The translations under genes were made by a program, and so were the position numbers. Shown piece by piece: positions 1-8,877 of a stretch of DNA of 64,000 nucleotides. Positions within the stretch are counted from its first letter, which is position 1, and the number at the start of each line of letters is the position of its first letter. The notes under the pieces are model-generated. The model did not search any database. It was not told the DNA's origin and saw nothing but the letters and a program-made list of their open reading frames with translations. This DNA comes from Thermovirga lienii DSM 17291 (GTDB taxonomy: Bacteria > Synergistota > Synergistia > Synergistales > Thermovirgaceae), in the NCBI GenBank assembly GCA_000233775.1, contig CP003096.1, forward strand, positions 310,001-374,000, given 5' to 3'.

Positions 1-464
1 TAAGGGAACAAAGGCCTGGTGGTTTCTGCGTTGCGGGAGCAGCGTACCCAGAAGGACACGTTGAGGCACCATCGATGGCATGTGACCTCATAAACCTGAA
101 GAAGAAGGTTGACGAGGGGGTGTCCTTCCTGATCACCCAGCTTTTCTTCGATAACGAGCTATTTTTGAGCTTCAGGGACGTTGCCAGATCTTTGGGCATA
201 GGTATCCCCATCACTGCTGGAATAATGCCCGTGTTGAACGCCAAGCAGATCTCCAGAATGGTGTCCTTGTGCGGTGCCTCCATTCCTTCGGCTCTTGCTC
301 ACCTAATAGCCAGATACGAGAGGGACCCTAAAGGACTCCACGAAGCAGGTTTGGAATACGCCATAAATCAGATAAAGGGTCTTGTAAGGGAAGGCGTGGA
401 CGGTATCCATCTTTATACCATGAACAAGCCCGAGGTAGCAAAGAGGATAATGGCAGAACTTTGA
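1..464 (+). CDS. metF: 5,10-methylenetetrahydrofolate reductase, C-terminal part
   Basis: The C-terminal part of MetF, the flavoenzyme that reduces methylene-THF to methyl-THF in C1 metabolism. The frame is open from base 3 through the left edge of the window, so the real start lies outside. Family signatures visible are AAYPEGH, SFLITQLFFDN and GIPITAGIMPV, followed by a C-terminal helix-rich tail ending in KRIMAEL. The fhs gene 5.5 kb downstream works on the same cofactor pool. The assignment to MetF is firm from the motifs; whether it couples to a partner subunit cannot be seen here. Confidence 0.9.
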   Translation, partial: REQRPGGFCVAGAAYPEGHVEAPSMACDLINLKKKVDEGVSFLITQLFFDNELFLSFRDVARSLGIGIPITAGIMPVLNAKQISRMVSLCGASIPSALAHLIARYERDPKGLHEAGLEYAINQIKGLVREGVDGIHLYTMNKPEVAKRIMAEL

Positions 465-543
465 TGCAAAAGACTTTGAGTTGGTCATTGATGACATAAA
501 ATATTTATAGGTTTAAAAATCCTTTTGGGGGAGAAGGGTGGAC

Positions 544-1308
544 ATGGTTAACAAACTGAAGGAGAAACTCCAAAGCGGTGAAGTGGTGGTGGGGCCCTTC
601 GTGGGGCTCAACTGTCCAGATCTAGTGGAGATAATGGGCATAGTGGGATTTGATTTCTGCGTCATAGACACGGAGCATGGTCCGATGAACCCCGAGTCCA
701 TACAGCACCTAATCCGAGCGGCAGAGCTTTCGGGCATGACTCCAGTTGTCCGGGTTACCGAGGCAAGCCCTACCAATATCCTAAGGGTGCTGGACGTAGG
801 AGCGAAGGCCATTCACGTGCCCCAGGTCAACGATGTCCAAACTGCTCAGATGGTTGCAAAAGCTTCCAGGTACTACCCTGAGGGAATGCGAGGGGCGGCG
901 GTGCCAAGGGCTCTTGAGTATGGGCTTAAACCCCTTAAAGAGGCGCTGGAGGAAGCCAACAGGGACACCATGGTCATAGTTCACTGTGAGAACGTGGAAG
1001 GCTTGAGCAGACTTGAGGAAATAGCGAGCGTCAGTGGCATAGACATGATATTCGTAGGGCCTTACGACCTGTCTCAATCCCTGGGGATACCGGGCCAGAT
1101 CATGCATCCTGATATGAGAGAAGCCGTGGGAAGGGCTCTTTCCATAATAAAGGGTGCCGGAAAACCTGCGGGAATATTCGTAACCTCTGTAGAGGAAGCC
1201 GTGCAACGGATCCAGGAGGGGTTCAATTACATTGCCTACAGCCTGGACAGCCTCATATTCGGCTTGGCGTGCAAGGAACAACTGGCGAAGATCAAAGAGT
1301 CTTTGTAG
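544..1308 (+). CDS. HpcH/HpaI family aldolase
   Basis: A class II, metal-dependent pyruvate aldolase of the HpcH/HpaI family (4-hydroxy-2-oxoheptanedioate / 2-dehydro-3-deoxyglucarate aldolase type), about 254 aa, the usual family length. Visible blocks are GPFVGL near the N-terminus, DFCVIDTEHGP (catalytic Asp/His region), the metal-binding stretch around HVPQVND and RYYPEGMRGAA, and FVGPYDLSQSLG. A GTG at 538 is also possible, but the GGGGGAGAAGG ribosome site at 527-537 is better spaced for ATG 544. The true substrate cannot be read from sequence. The gene ends before a strong terminator shared with the convergent nrdJ. Confidence 0.85.
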   Translation: MVNKLKEKLQSGEVVVGPFVGLNCPDLVEIMGIVGFDFCVIDTEHGPMNPESIQHLIRAAELSGMTPVVRVTEASPTNILRVLDVGAKAIHVPQVNDVQTAQMVAKASRYYPEGMRGAAVPRALEYGLKPLKEALEEANRDTMVIVHCENVEGLSRLEEIASVSGIDMIFVGPYDLSQSLGIPGQIMHPDMREAVGRALSIIKGAGKPAGIFVTSVEEAVQRIQEGFNYIAYSLDSLIFGLACKEQLAKIKESL

Positions 1309-1337
1309 GTTTGCTTGGAGTCTTTCCGCAAAAGTAA

Positions 1338-1370
1338 GGGGGCGCTAAAAGAAGCGCCCCCTCGTTTTTT
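1338..1370. terminator. bidirectional terminator between aldolase and nrdJ
   Basis: A 9-bp GC-rich stem, GGGGGCGCT (1338-1346) with AGCGCCCCC (1353-1361), followed by six T (1365-1370). On the other strand it follows the nrdJ stop by few bases and is preceded by A residues, so it can serve both convergent genes. Confidence 0.85.
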
Positions 1371-1377
1371 AAAGCTT

Positions 1378-4300
1378 CTAGCACTTGGAGAAACCGCACA
1401 CCGTGCAGGTTATGCAGCCTTCCATCCTGGTCATTGCAGCACCGCAGACGGGGCACATGTCCGTCTCTGCCATGGATTCCATTATCTCCTTCTCTTCCTT
1501 GTCCAGATATCCCAGGTACGTTAGCCCAAAGGCTATGGCGTCAGGCACCGACATTATCACACTGTCTTCGTGCCATACAGGTTGAGAGCCGCCTATGCCT
1601 TTCATTTGCTTTATGATGTGGTGGATCTTTACTCCGCTCCTAAGAGCCAGGGATATGAGCCTTCCTATAGCCTCGGTGAATGCCATGGTCTCATGTCCCG
1701 ATTTGCCCATGGTGGTGAATACCTCTATGGGGCGGCCGTTGATCTCGTTAACTGTAAGGTAGAGGTTCCCGTAGCTTGTGGGAATCTTGGCCGTCTTACC
1801 CGATAGCACGAAGGGCCTTTCCACAGGCTGAGGTCCTGGGGGAGTGGAAGCTATGGGAAGCTTCTGTTGCACAGGATGCTTTTCCTTGTACAGGACCTGT
1901 TCGCTCCTGCAGCCGTCCCTGAAGACCGTTATGCCCTTGCACCTGGTCTTGAAGGCCAAAAGATAGGCCTTCTTTACGTCCTCTACGGAGGCGCTGTTGG
2001 GCAAGTTTATGGTCTTGCTTACTGCGTTGTCGACGGCTTCCTGGAATGCTGCCTGCATGCGCACATGCCATTCGGGTGATATATCGTGGGCCGTCTTGAA
2101 GACCCTCTTTATGATGGCCTCATCTAGGCCTTCTTCCAGGGCCTGCTGGTAGTACTTGTTCTTATACGTGAACCGCTTGCCCTCCAGTACTTCTTTGGTA
2201 AATTCCAGTGCGAACACCGGTTCTATGCCAGAGGAGCAGTCGGCGATCATGGAGATGGAGCCTGTGGGTGCTATGGTCGTTATGGTGGCGTTGCGCTGTC
2301 CCGTGCCCCTGTCAGCAGGATAGGCGCCCCTTGTTTTGGCGAGTTCCCTGCTGGCTTCTCTGCCTGTCTCTGTTATGGTGCTCATTACTTTCTTGGCCAG
2401 CTCTATGGCCTCCTCAGAGTCGTATGGTATGCGGAGCATGAATAGCATATCTGCCCATCCCATGACGCCCAGGCCTATCTTGCGGGTTTTCATGACCGTC
2501 TCTTTTATTATGGGTATGGGGTATTCGTTTACGTCTATGACATCGTCCAAGAAGCGCACCGCAAGGCGAGTGGTCCTTTTGAGCTTTTCCCAGTCTATTT
2601 CTCCGTCCTTTACCATGTGGGACAGGTTGATGCTCCCCAAATTGCATGCCTCAAAGGGTAGAAGGGGTTGTTCACCACAGTTGTGAAGCACAATGCCGTT
2701 GGCATCGAAGGCGTTTGCTCCTGGAACCTGAACGTCGTAAACTTCTTCTGTTCCTGCCGGCGTTATTGATTTTACTGTGGCCGTAAATCGCTCGCGGTTG
2801 GGCATTCTGCTATATGATGCCAAAAGTGATGAAAGCTTGGCACTTTTGGACGCGTCGCCGAAGCCTATTCGTTCGGCGAAAAGCATCACGTTGTCCCGAG
2901 AGATAATTAGCTCGTGCTGGGGCTTAGTTTTATAAGGTTTTACCTCTCCCTTTCCATTGGGTAAGTCCGTTATTTTTGAATGACGCCTGTTTTCATAGAT
3001 GGCACTTACGATTCCGAAGCGAGCAAGCATCCTTTGGACGGCCTTTAGTCGGTTAAGGTCGCTTTGTGCCAAGCGAATGGAAATGCCTTTTTGTTGTGAG
3101 CCCTGGACGGAACCGTCTGAATCAAAAAGGCCCTGCAGGAAACCGCGCGCAAAGTCCGAAGAGGTCCTAGTTTCCATGTAAGGTGTTATGGTTTTGTCGC
3201 CAGGCTTCATCCCTAGAGAAAATGCAAGTTCCCTAAGGGAAGCCAAGCTCATGCGATACTCATTTCTTCCTGAGACTTTGTACCAGCCCTGGAAATCGCT
3301 CCTGTGAGGTAATGCCAGCGCCGCATCAAGAGCTCGCTCTTTTATACTTTCGATTCCGTCTCCGGATGCCTTTTCAGAAGACCAAACGGACAGAATAGCC
3401 TTGTCTTCTTTGAGAGTGCCATCGCCCACCAAAAGCCCGATTAGGTAGCCTTCCTTTTCTCCGTAAAGGCCGTTCCATCCCTTAAAGTTTCTGTGGTTGT
3501 GCAGCATGATTTCGTCATTGGGTTTGAGCTCTGAAACATTGGTCCATTCCTTTTCTATAGTGTATCGTGTCTTTTTGGTAACCCTGAGAACGGGATGTTC
3601 CCCTGTAGCACGGAAAGAATATCCTTCCTTCGTTGTGACGGAGAACAGTTGTTTTTCCCCTGTCTTGAAGAAACCTGCTTCAGTGGTGGCGAAGGGTTTC
3701 CCATCTATGATTAGAATTGTCTTTCTACCTATAAGGTCCATGACCTGGCGAGGTCCCTCGTAGGTCATGACAAAGGTGTCAGCAGGAACGCAGGGGTTGG
3801 TAGCATCTATCTTTCCCAGGTGGGGGGTGGGGTTGGTCTCCTCTAACCTGTCGAGGAATATCATTCCTGGGTCTCCGGTCTTCCAGGCCATCTCACATAT
3901 CAGGTTGAAGAGTTCCCTTGCTTTTACGGTCTTGGTGACCTCCCCATTTCTAGGGTTTATCAAGTCCCAGTCCTCGTCGTTCTCGACGGCTTTCATGAAC
4001 TTATCGCTGGCACCTATGGAGATATTAAAGTTTTTGAGTTTTCCTTCTTCTGTTTTAGCTCTGATGAAGTTGAATACGTCGGGGTGGTCGGCATTGAGGA
4101 TGCCCATGTTGGCTCCCCTTCTCATTCCGCCTTGCATGACCACTTCGGTTGCCTGGTCGAACATACCCATGAACGACACAGGGCCTGAGGCCACGCCGTT
4201 GGTGCTGGAGACCTTGTCTCCTGCAGGCCTCAGCTTGCTGAAGTTGTAGCCTGTTCCTCCACCAGATTTGTGGATGAGGGCCATGTTCTTTAGGGCTTCG

Positions 4301-4626
4301 AATATGCCCTCCATGCTGTCCTCAATGGGTAGCACGAAACAGGCTGCAAGCTGTCCCCCCGTTCTTCCGGCGTTCATGAGGGTGGGGCTGTTGGGCAAGA
4401 AATCCAAGCTTGCCATGAGATTGTAGAACTCTTTTACCAGCTCTTCGCTTTCTTCCCCTTCAGCTTGGGCTACGGCCTTCGCTACCCGCATGAACATCTC
4501 TTCGGGAGTCTCTATTACGTTGCCCTCGTCGTCCTTTATGAGGTACCTTTCCCTCAATACCCTGAGAGCATTATCCGACAGCTTCACCGTTGTAATGTGC
4601 CCTTTTGAAAATTCCTTACTCGTCAT
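1378..4626 (-). CDS. nrdJ: adenosylcobalamin-dependent ribonucleotide reductase with intein
   Basis: Class II ribonucleotide reductase, which makes dNTPs with a B12-generated thiyl radical. The mature (spliced) protein is about 711 aa. Visible signatures are AACFVLPIEDS (redox Cys), GGGTGYNFS, GGMRRGANMG, the NP-CGEQP active site split by an intein, FEACNLGSINL (second redox Cys) and a C-terminal zinc ribbon with CPVCG and CTVCG. I chose ATG 4626 because AAAAGGAGC lies 9 bases before it; an in-frame ATG at 4656 has no ribosome site and falls inside a candidate NrdR box. No small subunit or activase gene is nearby, as expected for class II. Confidence 0.93.
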   Translation of the reverse strand: MTSKEFSKGHITTVKLSDNALRVLRERYLIKDDEGNVIETPEEMFMRVAKAVAQAEGEESEELVKEFYNLMASLDFLPNSPTLMNAGRTGGQLAACFVLPIEDSMEGIFEALKNMALIHKSGGGTGYNFSKLRPAGDKVSSTNGVASGPVSFMGMFDQATEVVMQGGMRRGANMGILNADHPDVFNFIRAKTEEGKLKNFNISIGASDKFMKAVENDEDWDLINPRNGEVTKTVKARELFNLICEMAWKTGDPGMIFLDRLEETNPTPHLGKIDATNPCVPADTFVMTYEGPRQVMDLIGRKTILIIDGKPFATTEAGFFKTGEKQLFSVTTKEGYSFRATGEHPVLRVTKKTRYTIEKEWTNVSELKPNDEIMLHNHRNFKGWNGLYGEKEGYLIGLLVGDGTLKEDKAILSVWSSEKASGDGIESIKERALDAALALPHRSDFQGWYKVSGRNEYRMSLASLRELAFSLGMKPGDKTITPYMETRTSSDFARGFLQGLFDSDGSVQGSQQKGISIRLAQSDLNRLKAVQRMLARFGIVSAIYENRRHSKITDLPNGKGEVKPYKTKPQHELIISRDNVMLFAERIGFGDASKSAKLSSLLASYSRMPNRERFTATVKSITPAGTEEVYDVQVPGANAFDANGIVLHNCGEQPLLPFEACNLGSINLSHMVKDGEIDWEKLKRTTRLAVRFLDDVIDVNEYPIPIIKETVMKTRKIGLGVMGWADMLFMLRIPYDSEEAIELAKKVMSTITETGREASRELAKTRGAYPADRGTGQRNATITTIAPTGSISMIADCSSGIEPVFALEFTKEVLEGKRFTYKNKYYQQALEEGLDEAIIKRVFKTAHDISPEWHVRMQAAFQEAVDNAVSKTINLPNSASVEDVKKAYLLAFKTRCKGITVFRDGCRSEQVLYKEKHPVQQKLPIASTPPGPQPVERPFVLSGKTAKIPTSYGNLYLTVNEINGRPIEVFTTMGKSGHETMAFTEAIGRLISLALRSGVKIHHIIKQMKGIGGSQPVWHEDSVIMSVPDAIAFGLTYLGYLDKEEKEIMESMAETDMCPVCGAAMTRMEGCITCTVCGFSKC
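2680..3792 (-). other. intein with LAGLIDADG homing endonuclease in nrdJ
   Basis: A 371-residue in-frame insertion in NrdJ. It starts with Cys (codon 3790-3792) directly after extein ATNP and ends with HN (Asn codon 2680-2682) directly before extein CGEQP. The N-terminal splicing block is CVPADTFVMT; a block B-like TGEHPVLRV follows about 60 residues in; the endonuclease core has two LAGLIDADG-type helices, LIGLLVGDG and FLQGLFDSDG; the C-terminal block is DANGIVLHN then Cys. All residues needed for splicing (Cys1, penultimate His, terminal Asn, Cys+1) are present, so it should be active. The Cys+1 is also the thiyl-radical cysteine of the enzyme. Confidence 0.95.
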
Positions 4627-4650
4627 GCTATAGCGCTCCTTTTCTGTAGA

Positions 4651-4666
4651 TCTCATTATATAGTGT
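4651..4666 (-). promoter_or_regulatory. candidate NrdR box over the nrdJ -10 region
   Basis: On the minus strand the site reads ACACTATATAATGAGA, 13 of 16 matches to the known NrdR consensus ACACWATATATWGTGT. It contains a TATAAT that would serve as the -10 element and lies 25 bases upstream of the chosen nrdJ start. NrdR boxes normally come in pairs; I could not find a convincing second one, so this remains a candidate. Confidence 0.45.
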
Positions 4667-4711
4667 TTATATCGATATCCTACTACTACATGTAGGGCAT
4701 TGCAAGCAAAA

Positions 4712-5629
4712 TTATAGCACCCTCAATTTGAGCTTTTCTGAAAGGTATTCCATTGCCTCTATTCCGCCTACTGAGTTTCCTTTGTCGTCCAGGGCGGGAC
4801 CCAGGGTTGCTACTCCCATCTTCCCTGGCACTGCCCCTACTATTCCGCCTCCCACACCGCTTTTGGCAGGTATGCCTACTCTGACCGCAAATTCTCCTGA
4901 TCCATCATAAAGGCCACATGTGGCCATGAGGGCTCTTATTAGAACGCAAACCCTTGGGCTTAGTACTTTTTCGTTTGTTATGGGGTTTATACCATCGTTT
5001 GCCAAGGTCGCCCCCATGACGGCAAGATCCTTTACTGAACACTCTATGCCGCATTGGTGGAAGTAACTGTCCAGGATGTCCTCTATATCCCCCTCCATGG
5101 CGCCCACGCTGCGAAGGAAATACGCCAGGGACCTGTTTCGGTCGCTTGTGGCCTTTTCTGATAGATATACTTGTTCGTTGGCTTCTATCTTCTCATTGCC
5201 GCAAAGCTTCCTGACCAGGTTGAGCACTGCCAGAAAACGACTGTTACTGTCATGATATGGGAGAATAGAGAGGACCACTATGGCGCCAGCGTTGATGAGT
5301 GGGTTTTGTGGCCTGTGGGGTTTTCGCATCTCAAGGCGCATTATGGAGTTGAAGGGATCGGCTGTGGGGTCTACGCCCACCTTGGAGAAGACCTTTTCCT
5401 CTCCGAGTTCGGAGATGGCCAGCCCTAGCGATGCTATCTTTGAAATGGACTGAATCGTTGCTTTCTTGTCCACATCGCCCACTTGGCTTATCTTGCCGTC
5501 AAGGGTACACGTAGCTATCGCCAAGGTATTGGGGTCCGCCTTGCCTAATTCGGGGATATACGTTGCTACCTGTCCTAAGTGAAGCACCTTCTTGCCCCTT
5601 GCCAGGGCTTCATTCATGGCCTGTAACAT
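4712..5629 (-). CDS. glsA: glutaminase
   Basis: A glutaminase of the serine-dependent beta-lactamase-like family, which hydrolyses glutamine to glutamate and ammonia in the cytoplasm. It is 305 aa, the usual length. The catalytic SxxK motif is at S61-I-S-K64 in IQSISKIASLGL, and the family blocks ATYIPELGK, NPLINAGAI, KSGVGGGI and GPALDDKGNS are present. A GGAGGTG ribosome site precedes the ATG. It is divergent from fhs. It fits an amino-acid fermenter that uses glutamine/glutamate. Confidence 0.92.
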   Translation of the reverse strand: MLQAMNEALARGKKVLHLGQVATYIPELGKADPNTLAIATCTLDGKISQVGDVDKKATIQSISKIASLGLAISELGEEKVFSKVGVDPTADPFNSIMRLEMRKPHRPQNPLINAGAIVVLSILPYHDSNSRFLAVLNLVRKLCGNEKIEANEQVYLSEKATSDRNRSLAYFLRSVGAMEGDIEDILDSYFHQCGIECSVKDLAVMGATLANDGINPITNEKVLSPRVCVLIRALMATCGLYDGSGEFAVRVGIPAKSGVGGGIVGAVPGKMGVATLGPALDDKGNSVGGIEAMEYLSEKLKLRVL

Positions 5630-5867
5630 TTTGCACCTCCTGCTGGAAGAAAATCTCCTCTCTCCCTTTTCCTTTCAAGGTAAGAATAATCCTACCACAC
5701 CCCCTTGCTGATGCATATTCTCATAAATTTGATATGATTAAAAACAGAAAAGTCCGTTTTTAGGAGGATTGCTGTTGACCCTGCATGAAACTGATAATTT
5801 TTCCTATCGTGCCGTTCTTTCTTGACATGAAAAAGGTGTTGTTGTAGCTTTATCGTATAGCGGTTTC

Positions 5868-5886
5868 TTGGGACATGGTGTCCCAA
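5868..5886. promoter_or_regulatory. perfect 8-bp inverted repeat upstream of fhs
   Basis: TTGGGACA TGG TGTCCCAA is a perfect palindrome with a 3-base spacer. It ends 23 bases before a TATAAT at 5910-5915, a good place for an activator-dependent site, since no good -35 box is found for that -10. No run of T follows, so it is unlikely to be a terminator. The cognate regulator is unknown. Confidence 0.45.
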
Positions 5887-5909
5887 AAATGAGAAAGTTG
5901 CGCCCTTAA

Positions 5910-5915
5910 TATAAT
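5910..5915 (+). promoter_or_regulatory. candidate -10 element of fhs
   Basis: A consensus TATAAT 52 bases before the fhs start codon. The hexamer 17 bases upstream is AAATGA, a poor -35, which suggests an activated promoter. A TTGACA lies farther up at 5822-5827 but has only a weak -10 partner. Confidence 0.4.
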
Positions 5916-5967
5916 GTGCAGTAAAATTGGGAATGTTATAAACAAAATTTTCGAGGAGGGAAATGAC

Positions 5968-7635
5968 ATGTTGTCGGACATCCAGATTGCCCAGCAAGCC
6001 GAGCTGAAGCCCATAGGAGAGATTGCAGAGAAACTCGGTATTCCTGGGAAATACGTAATCCCTTACGGACATACCAAGGCCAAGATCGATTTGAAGTACT
6101 ATTCAGAGATAAAAGACAGGCCCGATGGGAAGCTTATACTGGTCACAGCAACGACTCCCACCCCTGCCGGTGAAGGTAAGACTACTACGACGATAGGCTT
6201 GACCCAGGCTCTTGTGAAGTTGGGCAAGAAGGCCATGCTTTGCTTGAGGGAGCCTTCTTTGGGGCCTTGCTTTGGAGTAAAGGGTGGTGCTGCTGGTGGC
6301 GGCTATTCCCAGGTTCTCCCCATGGAGGACATCAACCTTCACTTTACTGGAGACATCCATGCTGTAAGCACTGCCCATAACCTTTTGGCTGCCATGCTTG
6401 ACAATCACCTTCAGCAGGGCAACGAGCTTGGAATTGATCCAAGGCGAATTACCTTCAGAAGGGTTGTGGATATGAACGACAGGGCCCTCAGGAACATAGT
6501 AATAGGCCTTGGTGGAAAGGCCCACGGTATCCCCAGGGAAAGCGGCTTTGATATTTCCGTTTCTTCTGAAATCATGGCAATTCTTTGCCTTGCCACGGAC
6601 CTGCAGGACCTCAAGGAAAGGCTGGGCAATATAGTTGTAGGCTACACCTGGACGGGCGAGAAAGTGACTGCAAGGGATCTCAAGGCCCACGGCGCCATGG
6701 CTGCCCTCCTGAAGGACGCTATCAATCCCAACTTGGTTCAGACCATTGAGCACGTTCCAGCTTTCGTCCACGGTGGTCCGTTCGCCAACATAGCCCACGG
6801 TACCAACTCCATAGTTGCGACCAAGATGGCCCTCAAGCTTACCGACTACACGGTCGTTGAGGCGGGCTTTGCGGCCGACCTTGGTGCAGAGAAGTTCATG
6901 GACATAGTCTGCAGAAAGGCAGGATTCAGCCCGAGCGCTGTCGTGCTGGTAACCACCGTAAGGGCTTTGAAGATGCACGGTGGCGTGCCCAAGGATGAGC
7001 TGGGTAAGGAGAACCTCGAGGCCCTCGAAAAAGGTGCTGAGAACCTGGAAGCCCACATTGACATACTGAAGAAGTTCGGTGTGCCCGTAGTAGTCGCCCT
7101 CAACAGGTTCACTACCGACACGGACGCTGAAATCCAGAAGGTTCACGAGGCTGCAAGGCGTCATGGCGCCACAATTGCCCTCTCGGAAGTATGGGCAAAG
7201 GGTGGAGAAGGCGGCATAGAGCTAGCCAAGGCAGTCCTTGAGGCATTGGATAAGCCTTGTGGATACCGCCCCCTATACGAACTGGAGCTGCCACTCAGGG
7301 AGAAGATAGAGACCATAGCCAGGGAAGTATACGGTGCTGACGGCGTTGATTACACGCCTGCTGCAGAAAGCACATTGAAGGAGCTAGAGGCAAATGGCTA
7401 TGGTAACCTGCCGGTCTGCATGGCCAAGACTCAGATGTCCATTTCTGATGACCCGGCCAAGAAGGGAAGACCTAAGGGGTACAGGATTACCGTTCGCGAG
7501 GTCCGACTCTCCGCAGGCGCTGGGTTCATCGTTCCCATATGTGGTTCCATAATGACCATGCCTGGTTTGCCCAAGAAGCCAGCGGCTGAGATCATCGACA
7601 TAGATGAGAACGGAAACATCCTGAACCTCTTCTAG
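5968..7635 (+). CDS. fhs: formate-tetrahydrofolate ligase
   Basis: Formyl-THF synthetase: ATP, formate and THF give 10-formyl-THF; in fermenters it can also run backwards to conserve ATP. The 555-aa length matches the family. The P-loop is [12 protein letters not shown] near residues 64-75, followed by [20 protein letters not shown] and the C-terminal [15 protein letters not shown] block. I chose ATG 5968 because CGAGGAGGG lies 7 bases before it; an upstream in-frame ATG at 5914 has no ribosome site and lies in the promoter. It is followed by a terminator, so it is probably monocistronic. Confidence 0.96.
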   Translation: MLSDIQIAQQAELKPIGEIAEKLGIPGKYVIPYGHTKAKIDLKYYSEIKDRPDGKLILVTATTPTPAGEGKTTTTIGLTQALVKLGKKAMLCLREPSLGPCFGVKGGAAGGGYSQVLPMEDINLHFTGDIHAVSTAHNLLAAMLDNHLQQGNELGIDPRRITFRRVVDMNDRALRNIVIGLGGKAHGIPRESGFDISVSSEIMAILCLATDLQDLKERLGNIVVGYTWTGEKVTARDLKAHGAMAALLKDAINPNLVQTIEHVPAFVHGGPFANIAHGTNSIVATKMALKLTDYTVVEAGFAADLGAEKFMDIVCRKAGFSPSAVVLVTTVRALKMHGGVPKDELGKENLEALEKGAENLEAHIDILKKFGVPVVVALNRFTTDTDAEIQKVHEAARRHGATIALSEVWAKGGEGGIELAKAVLEALDKPCGYRPLYELELPLREKIETIAREVYGADGVDYTPAAESTLKELEANGYGNLPVCMAKTQMSISDDPAKKGRPKGYRITVREVRLSAGAGFIVPICGSIMTMPGLPKKPAAEIIDIDENGNILNLF

Positions 7636-7668
7636 TTTCAGAAGATATATCAAGGAACAGATACTCAA

Positions 7669-7696
7669 GGGGCCCAAAGCACAGAGGCCCCTTTTT
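7669..7696 (+). terminator. terminator after fhs
   Basis: Stem GGGGCC (7669-7674) with GGCCCC (7686-7691), followed by TTTTT at 7692-7696. Confidence 0.7.
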
Positions 7697-7730
7697 ATAT
7701 ATGTTTTACACATACCAATATAGGTATATA

Positions 7731-7759
7731 TTGACGAGTAAAGCAAAATTGTTTAAAAT
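7731..7759 (+). promoter_or_regulatory. sigma-70-type promoter of the EFR1 gene
   Basis: TTGACG (7731-7736), a 17-base spacer and TAAAAT (7754-7759). Transcription would start near 7766, giving a leader of about 158 bases with no clear structure or ORF. The stretch 7636-7923 otherwise holds only the fhs terminator. Confidence 0.55.
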
Positions 7760-7923
7760 TTTTGTGCTCCAAGAGTAGTCTATTCTTTGTTATCTGACAT
7801 TTGTTGATGTCCTTACGACGGTTTGTCGCTAAGCGCGTTGTTATGAGTGTAATATGTGTTGGAGAGTGGATAGTGGAGGCTTGTTTTAGGCTTCATGGAT
7901 TTTGAATGGTGGAGGTGATGGGG

Positions 7924-8757
7924 ATGGAAATAGCGATCGTGTATTTTTCTGGGACAGGCAACACTGCCCGGATTGCTGAGGAAATAGCAAAACGTCTAAG
8001 AGATAGAGGACATAGTGTTGAAACCCAATCTGTGGAGAAGGTGGACGTAGAATCTCTGAAGGGCAAGGTCATAGGCTTGGGTTTCCCTTCCTATGGGCTT
8101 TGCTATCCGTCCATAATGGAGCCCTTCCTGAGAAACTTGCCCAGAGCGGAAAAGCCAACTCCTGCTTTCATTTTCTCTACTCACGCCTGGTCCTCTGGCG
8201 ACAGCCTTGTGTGCGCCGCAGAGAAACTTCTGGAAAAGAACATAATGACCGTAGCAAGAGAGAGCTTCAAGGCTCCATCCAACGGGGCTGCTACGTTCTT
8301 TCATGAAAATCATCCGATGTACAAGATGATGGTCAAGTTTGAACCTAACCTGGGCCGCAAGCTGGATAAGTTTGCAGCTAGGGTGGACGAAGCCTTAAAG
8401 AGGTTCCAGGAAAGCCCCTTCACGGACATAGGCAAGAAGAAGTGGTATAACATATTTTTGGGCTTTTTTGCCCGTCACGTCATGGAAAGACGTCTTTACA
8501 GGGACTTTAAGGTGGACGAAAAACGCTGTGTTGGGTGTGGAAGGTGCGTCAAGCAGTGTCCCGATGGGAACCTGGAGATGAAGGATGGAAAAGCTAGATT
8601 TCTTAGGGGCAACAACTGCCTGAGATGTATGAGATGCATATCCATTTGCCCTGTGGATGCCATCCTCTTTGGTGAAAGAACCAGAGGAAAGGAGCGCTAC
8701 AAGGCCAAGCTTAGGGATAAGCTGTTGGAAGAGGCACTGGAAGAAAAAGAAGGGTAA
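7924..8757 (+). CDS. EFR1-type flavodoxin/ferredoxin fusion protein
   Basis: A soluble electron-transfer protein of about 277 aa. The N-terminus is a flavodoxin-like domain with the FMN phosphate loop SGTGNTARIAEE. The C-terminus carries two 4Fe-4S motifs, CVGCGRCVKQCP and CLRCMRCISICP, as in bacterial 2x[4Fe-4S] ferredoxins. Proteins with this order are called EFR1 family ferrodoxins; their partners are mostly unknown. ATG 7924 sits 7 bases after GGAGGT; upstream in-frame ATGs at 7906 and 7918 overlap or crowd that site. It has its own promoter and terminator. Confidence 0.85.
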   Translation: MEIAIVYFSGTGNTARIAEEIAKRLRDRGHSVETQSVEKVDVESLKGKVIGLGFPSYGLCYPSIMEPFLRNLPRAEKPTPAFIFSTHAWSSGDSLVCAAEKLLEKNIMTVARESFKAPSNGAATFFHENHPMYKMMVKFEPNLGRKLDKFAARVDEALKRFQESPFTDIGKKKWYNIFLGFFARHVMERRLYRDFKVDEKRCVGCGRCVKQCPDGNLEMKDGKARFLRGNNCLRCMRCISICPVDAILFGERTRGKERYKAKLRDKLLEEALEEKEG

Positions 8758-8771
8758 AGGTAGCCTTTTGA

Positions 8772-8799
8772 AAGCCCTCCTCAAAGGAGGGCTTTTTTC
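8772..8799 (+). terminator. terminator after the EFR1 gene
   Basis: A perfect 10-bp stem AAGCCCTCCT (8772-8781) with AGGAGGGCTT (8785-8794), a CAA loop, and a T run to 8798. Confidence 0.88.
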
Positions 8800-8810
8800 A
8801 TTGCTGGGGC

Positions 8811-8839
8811 TTGACCGAGGTGGGAGTAAGTGGTATAAA
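8811..8839 (+). promoter_or_regulatory. strong promoter of the paaK leader transcript
   Basis: TTGACC (8811-8816), exactly 17 bases, then TATAAA (8834-8839). It lies just after the previous terminator and would start an RNA near 8846 that runs through the leader ORF and the attenuator hairpin into paaK. Confidence 0.75.
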
Positions 8840-8877
8840 ACTATACAATATTTATGGAAGCAGAAGGTGTATGTAGT

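Noticed and set aside
4680-4700. CTACATGTAG palindrome upstream of nrdJ, with similar CATGTAG words before gyrB and the MFS gene at 36301
   Set aside because: The positions relative to the genes differ and the match is short, so a shared regulator cannot be argued.
5775-5825. A 16-codon TTG-start ORF behind AGGAGG in the glsA-fhs gap
   Set aside because: It has a good ribosome site but no clear promoter, no codon run and no terminator, so a leader role cannot be supported.
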